DNA from: Rhodovulum visakhapatnamense
GTDB taxonomy: Bacteria > Pseudomonadota > Alphaproteobacteria > Rhodobacterales > Rhodobacteraceae
Assembly (NCBI RefSeq): GCF_004365965.1
Contig: NZ_SOEB01000004.1
Span: 1-64,000 of the forward strand
Direction of reading: 5' to 3'
Length of the DNA: 64,000 nucleotides
This document shows, piece after piece, positions 35,556-43,338 of the stretch; positions within the stretch are counted from its first letter, which is position 1, and the number at the start of each line of letters is the position of its first letter. Below the pieces are notes generated by a model. That model saw nothing but the letters and a program-made list of their open reading frames with translations, was not told where the DNA came from and did no database searches. A program made the translations under genes and the position numbers.

Positions 35556-35620
35556 TGACGGAGTTCCAAAGCCAGTTCGTCGCACGCAGAGGCCTTCTGC
35601 CGCACAAGCACGCGCAGGTT

Positions 35621-36838
35621 GTGGCACTCGATCCCGAGGCATGCAAGGGTCGCGTGTTCCTGATGCTGCAAGGCCACCCGTCCGGGTTCTGGCGCGATCT
35701 GGCCGCCGGGCTCGAGGCGGACGGCCACCGGGTGGTCAAGGTCAATTTCTGCCTCGCCGACCGGATCTTCTGGGGCCGCCGCCCGGCCATCGAGTTTCAG
35801 GGCGGGCTGAAGCGCTGGCGCCGCTTCGTCTTTCGCCTGATCGAACGCGAGGGCGTGACCGACATCCTTTATTACGCCGACCGCCTGCCCTATCACGCCA
35901 TCGCGCTGGAACAGGGCCGCAGGCTGCGCCGCCGCTGCTGGGCGATCGAGTTCGGCTATCTGCGCCCCGACTGGCTGACGCTGGAGCCCGAGGGCATGGG
36001 CGCGCTCTCGACCTTTCCGAAGACCCGCAGCGAGATCGAGGCGCTGGCCGAGGGCGTTGAGGCGCCCGACATGCGCAACCTTTATCCCTTCGGCTTCGGG
36101 GTCGAGGCCTTCAACGAGGTCAGCTTTGCGCTGCTGCAAAGCTTCGGGCGGCCGTTCTACCCGCTGCACGTGTCCGACCGGCCGCACTGGCCGGTGATCG
36201 AATATCTCAGCTGGCTGCCCGGGCTGGTGCGCGGCCGCCACCGCGAACGCGCGGCCGTGGCCCTGACCGAACGGCTTGCCGCCGAGGGCACACCGTTCAA
36301 CCTGGTCGCGATGCAGCTGGAGGTCGACTACCAGATCCGCGCCTCGTCAGATTATCCCGACCTGATCTCGTTCCTCGACGAGACCCTGCAATCCTTCGCC
36401 GCGACCGCGCCCGCGGACCGGCATCTGGTGGTCAAGCTGCATCCGCTGGACAGCGAGCTTGGGCGCTGGTTCTCGCGCATTCCGCGGCTGGCCCGGCGGC
36501 ACGGCATCCCCGAGCGGGTGCATGTGATCCGCGGCGGCGATCTGGGGGCGCTGATCGGCGGCTCGCGCGGGGTGGTTCTCGTCAATTCGACGGTCGGCAT
36601 CCATGCGCTGCGGATGGGCGTGCCGGTCTGCGCCATGGGCCGTGCGGTCTATGACCTGCCGGGCCTGACCCATCGCCGCGGGCTCGACCGGTTCTGGACC
36701 GCGCCCGACCCGGTCGACACCGACTATTTCCAGAGCTTCCAGCGGGCGCTGTCGACGATTCAGGTCAAGGGCTCGTTCTACAACCTTGAAGGCCGTGCCG
36801 CCGCCATCGCCGAGATGCGCCGCCGCCTCGCGGTCTAG
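35621..36838 (+). CDS. KpsS/RkpJ-like capsular polysaccharide biosynthesis protein (copy 2)
   Basis: A paralogue of the preceding protein transcribed the other way. Matching parts are RVFLMLQGHPSGFWRDLA, AIEFGYLRPDWLTLEPEG, LVAMQLEVDYQIRASSDYPD, VVKLHPLDSELGRW, VNSTVGIHALRMGVPVCAMG and YDLPGLTHRRGLDRFWTAP. The start is uncertain. GTG at 35621 gives 405 residues and leaves a 65-bp divergent promoter region. TTG at 35555 and GTG at 35423 also lie in frame, but the latter overlaps the divergent gene by 133 bp. Two copies side by side recall the KpsC/KpsS pair that makes the poly-Kdo linker, although here both have one-domain KpsS length. Confidence 0.85.
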   Translation: MALDPEACKGRVFLMLQGHPSGFWRDLAAGLEADGHRVVKVNFCLADRIFWGRRPAIEFQGGLKRWRRFVFRLIEREGVTDILYYADRLPYHAIALEQGRRLRRRCWAIEFGYLRPDWLTLEPEGMGALSTFPKTRSEIEALAEGVEAPDMRNLYPFGFGVEAFNEVSFALLQSFGRPFYPLHVSDRPHWPVIEYLSWLPGLVRGRHRERAAVALTERLAAEGTPFNLVAMQLEVDYQIRASSDYPDLISFLDETLQSFAATAPADRHLVVKLHPLDSELGRWFSRIPRLARRHGIPERVHVIRGGDLGALIGGSRGVVLVNSTVGIHALRMGVPVCAMGRAVYDLPGLTHRRGLDRFWTAPDPVDTDYFQSFQRALSTIQVKGSFYNLEGRAAAIAEMRRRLAV

Positions 36839-36895
36839 CGGGCCGCGCCGCACGCCCGAGACAATGGCCCGGGCGCGTGCGAACCTGGCCGATCG

Positions 36896-39800
36896 TCAGG
36901 CCCGCTTTTCCGGATGCGCCAGAGCGTAGGCAAGAAAATCGTCCTCGGACATAGGCTTGGCGAAAAGATATCCCTGGAAGATGTTGCAGCCGATGCCGCG
37001 CAGGACTGTGGCCTGTTCGGCCGTTTCGACGCCTTCGACCACGGTGGCGATGCCCAGCGTCTCGGCGATTTCGATGATGGCGCGCACCAGATTGCGCGCG
37101 CGCATGTCGGTGGCCACCGGACGCACGATCCGCCGATCCACCTTCAGCGCCTGAGGCGCGATCTCCATCAATCCGATGATCGAGGCATGACCCGACCCGA
37201 AATCGTCGATCTCGATGTCGATCCCGGCCTCGCGGATCTGGGCGAGGTGGAAGCGGAACGCGTCGCTTTCCTCCTCGACAAGGATCGATTCCAAAAGCTC
37301 GAAGGTCACCTTGGTGCCGCTGCCGACCATCGAGCGCGCCAGCGACACCACATCCGGGTCGTGCATCCGGCCCGAGCTGACATTGAAGCTGATCTTGGGC
37401 AACACCAGCCCCTGCGCCCGCCAGCGTTCCAGCGCGCCGCGCGCCTTCTGCATCATGATCCGGTCGATCTCGGCCACGATCCGCAGCTGTTCGGCCACAT
37501 GCATGAAGGCATCGGGTGCCAGCAAGCCCTTTTCGGGATGGCGCCAGCGCAACAACGTCTCGGCCCCCACCAGATGCCCGTCCTCGGCCGAGACTTGCGG
37601 CTGGAAGAAGGGCACGAATTCGTCGCGCTCCAGCGCCTCGTGCAATTCGGCGCCGATCTCGCGGTCGTTGAGGATGTTCCGGTGCAGGTCGGCGGTGAAG
37701 AACTCCATCCGGTTCCGCCCGCCCTCCTTGGCGCGGTAAAGTGCGGCATCGGCGAACAGCTGCAGCTCGGCCCCCATCGCGTCGATGTCTTCGGTATGGG
37801 CAATGCCGAAGCTGGCGCCAAACCGGCAAAGCCGCCCCTCATAGGTCAACGGGCGGGCCAGCGCGACCTGCACCCGTTCGACCACCTCGCGGGCGTTTTC
37901 GGCGCTCATGCCCGGCCCGAGCAGGATCGAGAATTCGTCGCCGCCGATGCGCGCCGCGAAATCGGCGGCGCGCAGGGCCCCGCGCAGCTCTTCGGCGACC
38001 CGGATCAGCACCCGGTCGCCCGCCTCGTGGCCCAGCGTGTCATTGACGTATTTAAAATGATCCAGATCGACCCGGATCAGCACCGCATCGCGGGGCCCGT
38101 CCCCGGTGCGCGCCGCCTCGATGCGGTCGGCGAGGACCTGGTCGTAGTAGCGGCGGTTCGGCAACCCGGTCAGCCCGTCATGCAGCGCCTGGCGTTCGTT
38201 TTCGGCCCGCATCGTCTCGGCCAGCTGATGCGCCTGGCGCAGTTCCGCCTCGCGCCGCACATCGGCGGTGACGTCATGCAGCGCCCCGGCCCAGACAATG
38301 GTGCCGTCGTCCTGGCGGCGGGGGGCCGCGGCCCCCGACAGCCAGACCTGCCCGCGTTCGGGGTGACGGATCCGGAACCGCTCGCTCCAGAGGCTGAGAT
38401 CGCGGGCGCTTGCATCGGTGCTGTCGGCCACCCGCTGCAGATCCACCGGATCGACCCGCTTCATGACGTTGCGGTCCCGCGCCTCGATCTCGGCCCGGGT
38501 CAGGCCCATGATGTCTTCGAATTGCGGGCTGGTATAGGGAAAGTCGCTGCTGCCATCGGGCTTGCGACGGAATTCATAGAGTCCGACCGGGGCGATCAGG
38601 GCCACCGAGCGAAGCCGTTCGTGGGCCCGGCGCACCTCTTCCGCAGCCTCGGCGGCGCGGCGCTCGACGGCCAGTTTTTCGGTGATGTCGAAGACGTTGC
38701 CGAACCAGACAACGATCCCGCCCTCGCGACGGAACGGCAGCGACGCGACCAGTACCCACCGGAACTCGCCCTCGGGCATCCTGACCCGCAACCGCATCTC
38801 GAACGGGGTCAGCCCGCGCCGCGACTTCGAGATCGCCAGGCGCAGGTCCTGGATATGATCGGGATCGACCCGTCTGAGAAGCGCCTCTGAATCGGCCTCG
38901 ATCTCGGCCCGGGTCAGGCCCATCAGCGCGGGCAGCTTGGCGCTGAAATAGGGCAGGTCGAATTGCCCGGCAGGCGTCACGCGAAAGACGAAAAGCGCGC
39001 CCGGCGCGTTGTCGGCAAGAGTGTTCAGCCGTTCGCCCGCCAGACGCGCGGCTTCGGCGGCCTCGGCGAGGCGGCGTTCGTTCTCCTTGACGTGGTCGAT
39101 GCTGACGAGCGCTCCGGCGATCAGGTCGGGCTGGTCGGTCGCGCTGCGGTCGACCCGGCGTGCCACCGTCCGGTACCAGTGATAACTGCCATCGGCATGT
39201 TGCAGCCGGTGTTCGTGGGTATAGCCATCCGCGCGGTAGTCCAGCAGGTCGCGCATCCCCGCGACGGCCGAGTCGCTGTCTTCGGGATGGATCAGACCGC
39301 GCCAGCAGCGGTTTTCGGGCGGGAAGGCGTCGGGCGCGTAGCCCAGAAGCCCATAGGTGCCTTCCGGTATCCAGCCTTCGCCGGTGTCGGGGCAGACGAC
39401 CCAATGGGCGATGCCGCTGCACAGCGCCGAGGTGCGCAGCATCTCTTCGCGGGTCTGCGATTCGGCCCGCGCGGCCTCGGCCTCTGCCAGCGCCTCGGAA
39501 AGCCGGGCCTCGTTCTGTTTCTGGCGGTCGGTGCAGGTATGGGCCCCCGCCAGCAGCGGCGGCAGCCCCTCGGCCCGGCGGTCGATCAGCCGCGCGACCG
39601 TCCGGTACCAGTGATAGGACCCGTCCTTGTGGCGGATGCGGTGATCGTAATCGTAAACCTCGGCCTCGCCCCGGATCACCGCGTCCATCGCGGTGGCGGT
39701 CGCCGGAAGGTCGTCGGGATGGATCAGGTCGCGCCAGCCCGCGTCGTCGGGCACGAAATCGCCCGGCTCGTAGCCCAGTTGCCGGAAGCCCTCGGCGGTC

Positions 39801-41713
39801 ATCCAGGCCTCGCCGCGCTCGGCGCAGATCGACCAGGCGCCCATGTTGCCGCAGATCGCGGCGGTGCGCAGCATCTGTTCGCTGGCCCGGGCCTCCTTCC
39901 GGGCGATCTCGGCGGCAGCAAGCGCCTCGGCCAGCCGCGCCTCGTTGGCCTTGCTTGCCGTGATCTCGGTCAGGGTGCCGCAGACCATGTCGGGCAGGCC
40001 GGACCCCGCGCCGTCCAGCCAGCGCGCCTTGGACGCGACCCAGCACCAGCCGTCATCGCCGCGGCGCACCCGGAATTCGGCCGAGAACGCCTCGGTCTCG
40101 CGGCGGTAAAGCGCGTCGACGAGGCCCAGCGCCTCGCGCGCGTCGTCGGGATGGATCATGTCGCGAAATTCGGCCGACCCGATCCGGTGTCCCGGCGGAT
40201 AGCCCAGCATCGCCGCCAGATGCGCATCGGCCCGCACCAGGCCCAGCGCGGGGATCGCATGCCAGGGGACGACATTGCTGTATTCGGTGGAAACCCTGAG
40301 GATCGTGGCCTGAAGATGAAGCTTGCCGCGCGCCGCCTCGGCCTCGTCGCGGGCCCGCCGCGCGGCCTCGAGTGCGCGGGCCAGATCCTGTTCATGGGTC
40401 TTGCGGGCGGTGATGTCCCGGCTGATGCCGCAGACCAGCGGCGGCAGGCCGACCTCGGCCAGCGGCACCAGCCGGGCGGTCGTTTCGTGCCAGCGCCAGC
40501 TGCCATCGGCGGTGCGCAACCGGGAATCGATGTGCAGAAGCTCGCTTTCCCCCGCCAGAAGTGCCTCCAGCGCGGCGCGCGCGGCCCCCGCATCGTCGGG
40601 GTGGATCACCTCGCGGAACCCGATCCGGCTGGTGTCGATGCTGCCCGGCCGATACCCCAGCGACCGGAAACAGGCATCGCTGAGCCAGTAGGTCCCGGTG
40701 GCCGGATCGAATGTCCAGTGCCCGAACCCCGCACCCTCGGTCGCGATCCGCATCAGGCCTTCGGTCTTGGCGGCCTCGGTGCGGGCGCGGCGCGCGTCGA
40801 AGAGGGCCTGCTGAAGCCTGGCCTCGTGGTCCTTGAAATGGGTCACATCCGACAGGCTGCCGCACAGGATCGTCCGCCGTCCCGGCGTGGCGACGATCCG
40901 GCGGGCGGTCGCCTCGACCCAGAGATAGCTGCCATCGCGATGGCGCAGGCGGCAGTCGATGCGCATGCTTTCGCTGCCGCCCCGGATCAGTTGCGCCGCC
41001 ACCGCGCGCATTGCCGGGCGGTCCTCGGGATGCAGCCGCGCCCGCAGCCACGACGAGTCGAGGGCAACCTCGCCCGGCGCAAAGCCCAACAGCGCCGGGA
41101 CCCCGTCCGCGACCCAGATCCGGCGCCGGGCGGGATCGAGATACCATTGCGCAAAGCCCGCCGCCTCGGCCGCGCGCTGCAAAACCTCATGGTGACGCGA
41201 CATGCCTGGCGGAAGCCAGGCGGAAGCCTCGACGCCGGACCCGATCTCGCCCTGGCACGTCTCGGCGGCCCGCGGATCGGCACTGGCGCCGCAAAGCCCG
41301 ACCGGTTCGGCCTGAACCAGTACGGCACCGGCGATCCCCGCAAGCCGGGTCAGCGAACAGTCGAGCAGCCGGTGGCGCCCGGTCCCGGTCAGGAACCCGC
41401 CCCGATAGCGGACCCGGGCGCGCGCCCCGTGCAAAAGCGTGGCGCGCGCGCCCTGCAGGCGCCGGGCGCAGCGCTCGGGCAGCAGCGCGCCGTCGCCCAG
41501 CCCGGCCCAGTCCGCCGATGCACGCTCAAGCAGCGTCGCGGCGGCAGAATTCGCCGCCAGAACCTTTCCATCGGACCCGGTGGCCCAGGCGGGTACGGCC
41601 AGCGCCGCCAGCAAATCGGCCAGCCGGGCACGGAGCGCCGCCGGCCCCACCGGGGCACCGGCGCGGCGCAAGGTCATGCGGGGATCGCGCTCCTTGCTCA
41701 TGCGGCCTGCCAC
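36896..41713 (-). CDS. Giant multi-PAS diguanylate cyclase/phosphodiesterase (GGDEF-EAL)
   Basis: A 1605-residue cytoplasmic protein with no membrane segment visible. After an N-terminal divergent PAS-like part (about 20-130) come six or seven PAS-PAC repeats of about 130 residues, recognised by recurring IHPDD/LHPED and DGSYxWxxTxAR motifs, joined by alanine/glutamate-rich helices. The GGDEF domain (about 1165-1330) has DGLTGLPNRRYYDQ and an intact RIGGDEF. The EAL domain (about 1350-1600) has ETL in place of EAL (GAETLLRWRHP) but keeps FNVSSGRM, the glutamate in ELLES, DDFGSGH, LKVDRR and EGVET. It should sense small ligands, redox or light and set cyclic-di-GMP. The start could also be the ATG at 41701. 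Confidence 0.9.
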   Translation of the reverse strand: MAGRMSKERDPRMTLRRAGAPVGPAALRARLADLLAALAVPAWATGSDGKVLAANSAAATLLERASADWAGLGDGALLPERCARRLQGARATLLHGARARVRYRGGFLTGTGRHRLLDCSLTRLAGIAGAVLVQAEPVGLCGASADPRAAETCQGEIGSGVEASAWLPPGMSRHHEVLQRAAEAAGFAQWYLDPARRRIWVADGVPALLGFAPGEVALDSSWLRARLHPEDRPAMRAVAAQLIRGGSESMRIDCRLRHRDGSYLWVEATARRIVATPGRRTILCGSLSDVTHFKDHEARLQQALFDARRARTEAAKTEGLMRIATEGAGFGHWTFDPATGTYWLSDACFRSLGYRPGSIDTSRIGFREVIHPDDAGAARAALEALLAGESELLHIDSRLRTADGSWRWHETTARLVPLAEVGLPPLVCGISRDITARKTHEQDLARALEAARRARDEAEAARGKLHLQATILRVSTEYSNVVPWHAIPALGLVRADAHLAAMLGYPPGHRIGSAEFRDMIHPDDAREALGLVDALYRRETEAFSAEFRVRRGDDGWCWVASKARWLDGAGSGLPDMVCGTLTEITASKANEARLAEALAAAEIARKEARASEQMLRTAAICGNMGAWSICAERGEAWMTAEGFRQLGYEPGDFVPDDAGWRDLIHPDDLPATATAMDAVIRGEAEVYDYDHRIRHKDGSYHWYRTVARLIDRRAEGLPPLLAGAHTCTDRQKQNEARLSEALAEAEAARAESQTREEMLRTSALCSGIAHWVVCPDTGEGWIPEGTYGLLGYAPDAFPPENRCWRGLIHPEDSDSAVAGMRDLLDYRADGYTHEHRLQHADGSYHWYRTVARRVDRSATDQPDLIAGALVSIDHVKENERRLAEAAEAARLAGERLNTLADNAPGALFVFRVTPAGQFDLPYFSAKLPALMGLTRAEIEADSEALLRRVDPDHIQDLRLAISKSRRGLTPFEMRLRVRMPEGEFRWVLVASLPFRREGGIVVWFGNVFDITEKLAVERRAAEAAEEVRRAHERLRSVALIAPVGLYEFRRKPDGSSDFPYTSPQFEDIMGLTRAEIEARDRNVMKRVDPVDLQRVADSTDASARDLSLWSERFRIRHPERGQVWLSGAAAPRRQDDGTIVWAGALHDVTADVRREAELRQAHQLAETMRAENERQALHDGLTGLPNRRYYDQVLADRIEAARTGDGPRDAVLIRVDLDHFKYVNDTLGHEAGDRVLIRVAEELRGALRAADFAARIGGDEFSILLGPGMSAENAREVVERVQVALARPLTYEGRLCRFGASFGIAHTEDIDAMGAELQLFADAALYRAKEGGRNRMEFFTADLHRNILNDREIGAELHEALERDEFVPFFQPQVSAEDGHLVGAETLLRWRHPEKGLLAPDAFMHVAEQLRIVAEIDRIMMQKARGALERWRAQGLVLPKISFNVSSGRMHDPDVVSLARSMVGSGTKVTFELLESILVEEESDAFRFHLAQIREAGIDIEIDDFGSGHASIIGLMEIAPQALKVDRRIVRPVATDMRARNLVRAIIEIAETLGIATVVEGVETAEQATVLRGIGCNIFQGYLFAKPMSEDDFLAYALAHPEKRA

Positions 41714-42448
41714 CGGCGCGGCCGGACGGGGCCGGGCCGGGCGAAGTCACCCGCTTGCGCACCGCGCGCGGTCCCGTCGGCGGTGAAATCGAGGCCCGAG
41801 GCCCGAGGCCCGAGACCGACGGGATCGGCCAGCATGACGGGCTTCCCGGGGCCCAGGTCCGCCGCTTCGGCGGAGAGGCCCGCGCAGGGGAGGTTGTGCC
41901 CCCCGCAGGCCGCGCGCCGATCGCGCGGACCAAACCGGCCCCGGGGGACGAGGCTGGAAGCGGCGGGCCGATGCCCCGGCAAAGCGGCTGCAAAGGTCGA
42001 GGCGATCCTTGGACAAGCCGAACCGGGCGCTCGCCCCGCGTCGCCCCCTTTCGGCGCTGTCCGAGGCACCAGGCCGGACCGGGCCGGCGCGCAGGGGTCC
42101 GGTACCGCGCAGCGCGGCGATCGGTCAACCGGAACGGAGCTTGGCATGGCACTCTCCAACGGCGTGACTCCGGTGCTTTCCCTTGCGTAATTCAGTCGTG
42201 CGACTCTGGCGTCGACGCCTAAATTTGCCGTTAAGCGGAACGGTGTCGTGCCGGTGTCGATCTCTGTTCAATATCAAGACTTTCGCTCAAAGACCGGTGA
42301 TCTATGGCCTGGAACAGAAAAAGAACATCATGCCGCCCTCTTGGCGCCAGATCCGCTGCGGCGAACGAAACCGGCGCCACGGCGTTGTGAGACCGGGCCC
42401 GGTGCGACTCGCGGCCCGTCAAGCGCAACGACAAGCCGGGAGGTGCCC
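41714..42448. other. Long gap between the multi-PAS gene and exoD
   Basis: A 735-bp stretch between divergent genes. The first 450 bp are very GC-rich and only contain arginine/proline-rich shadow frames, plus a tandem 7-mer GAGGCCC repeated three times at 41791-41811. The part from about 42180 to 42330 is markedly richer in A and T and is the likely promoter zone for exoD and perhaps an unrecognised small RNA. I found no EcfG-type promoter here. Confidence 0.5.
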
Positions 42449-43066
42449 ATGGCCCGAACCGAAGACTACACCCATGACGGGCTCAAAGCGCTGCGCGAGG
42501 CGCCGGTCTCGACGATCCTCGATGCGGTCGAGCAGACCGCGCGGGGCGACCGGGTGACGGTCCGCGGGCTGTTCGAGGCGCTGGGGTCGGTGTCTTTCCT
42601 GCCGCTGATGATGGCGCCCGCGCTGGCAGTGGTGTCGCCGCTGAGCGGGATCCCGGGGTTTTCCAGCCTCTGCGGTCTGGCAATCGCGCTGGTCGCCGGG
42701 CAGATGCTGATCGGCAAACGCCATCTCTGGGCGCCGGGCTGGCTGATGCGGCGCGAGATCCGGGCCGAACGGACCCGCAGCGCCGTCGACTGGCTGCGCC
42801 GCCCGGCGCGCTGGCTGGAATGGGCGGCGCGGCCGCGGCTGCGGTTTCTGGTGACGCCGCCGCTGGTCAAGATGCTGCAGGCGCTGTGCCTGCTGGCGGG
42901 ACTGTCGATGCCGTTTCTGGAACTGGTGCCGTTCAGCTCGTCGCTGCTGGGGGCGGCGGTGGTGACCCTGTCGGTGGCCATGCTGGCGCGCGACGGCCTG
43001 CTGGCGCTGATCGGCCTCGCACCCTTCGTCGCGGCAGGGGCCGTGATCGCGGGTGTTCTGGGCTGA
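42449..43066 (+). CDS. ExoD-family exopolysaccharide-related membrane protein
   Basis: A 205-residue membrane protein of the ExoD family. It starts after GGGAGGTGCCC and carries SFLPLMMAPALAVVSPLSGIPGFSSLCGLAIALVAGQMLIG (quoted in parts: SPLSGIPGFSSLCGLAIA), LFRRHLWAPGWLM-like KRHLWAPGWLMRREI and several hydrophobic helices (about 48-80, 135-165, 175-203). ExoD was described in Sinorhizobium meliloti as affecting exopolysaccharide production and alkali tolerance; the biochemical role is unknown. It stands alone between a long upstream gap and a shared terminator. Confidence 0.87.
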   Translation: MARTEDYTHDGLKALREAPVSTILDAVEQTARGDRVTVRGLFEALGSVSFLPLMMAPALAVVSPLSGIPGFSSLCGLAIALVAGQMLIGKRHLWAPGWLMRREIRAERTRSAVDWLRRPARWLEWAARPRLRFLVTPPLVKMLQALCLLAGLSMPFLELVPFSSSLLGAAVVTLSVAMLARDGLLALIGLAPFVAAGAVIAGVLG

Positions 43067-43101
43067 AACGCCGATCCGTTTCGAGACCGGGCGGAAAACG
43101 A

Positions 43102-43125
43102 AAAGGCGGGCCGAAGCCCGCCTTT
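43102..43125. terminator. Bidirectional terminator between exoD and the entericidin-like gene
   Basis: AAAGGCGGGC (43102-43111) and GCCCGCCTTT (43116-43125) form a perfect 10-bp stem with a CGAA tetraloop. The A-rich left side (AAAACGAAAAGG) and T-rich right side let it serve both convergent genes. Confidence 0.82.
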
Positions 43126-43131
43126 CGCCAA

Positions 43132-43272
43132 TCAGTTCTGAGCCTCGCGCGCCTCTTGCGAAATCGCGCCGCCAGCCTTCTCGATATCCTGGCCTGCGCC
43201 CTCGACGGTTTCGCAGGCAGCAACCCCGAGAAGCGCAGCCGCGGACAGGCAGAAAACAACGATACGGGTCAT
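43132..43272 (-). CDS. Entericidin A/B-like small lipoprotein
   Basis: A 46-residue lipoprotein precursor. It has a short hydrophobic signal and lipobox (LGVAAC, modified Cys20), then ETVEGAGQDIEKAGGAISQ, which matches the entericidin family pattern. AGGAGG lies 5 nt before the ATG. The gene is convergent with exoD and lies immediately downstream of the stress-kinase gene but has its own EcfG-type promoter at 43302-43327. Entericidin-like lipoproteins are common members of general stress regulons in alphaproteobacteria; whether this one acts as an antidote or toxin is unknown. Confidence 0.85.
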   Translation of the reverse strand: MTRIVVFCLSAAALLGVAACETVEGAGQDIEKAGGAISQEAREAQN

Positions 43273-43301
43273 GGAACCTCCTGTTTCAATTACGGAATGA
43301 T

Positions 43302-43327
43302 AACGCCTCTCATCCCGTTCGGGTTCC
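43302..43327 (-). promoter_or_regulatory. EcfG-type promoter of the entericidin-like gene
   Basis: On the minus strand, GGAAC (43327-43323), a 17-nt spacer and CGTT (43305-43302) match the general stress sigma factor consensus GGAAC-N16/17-CGTT. The -10 element is 30 bp upstream of the start codon at 43272. Confidence 0.75.
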
Positions 43328-43338
43328 CTGCGATCGGC

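Noticed and set aside
41791-41811. Triple GAGGCCC tandem repeat
   Set aside because: Only three copies of a 7-mer in GC-rich non-coding DNA; too little to call a functional repeat.
41698-42159. Minus-strand frames in the gap before exoD
   Set aside because: Dominated by Pro, Arg, Gly and Ala with no motif or ribosome binding site.
38963-42190. A 1075-codon plus-strand frame opposite the multi-PAS gene
   Set aside because: Antisense to repeated PAS and GGDEF-EAL motifs; composition is that of a shadow.
42231-42262. EcfG promoter upstream of exoD
   Set aside because: GGAAC is present near 42237, but no CGTT lies 16-17 nt downstream.
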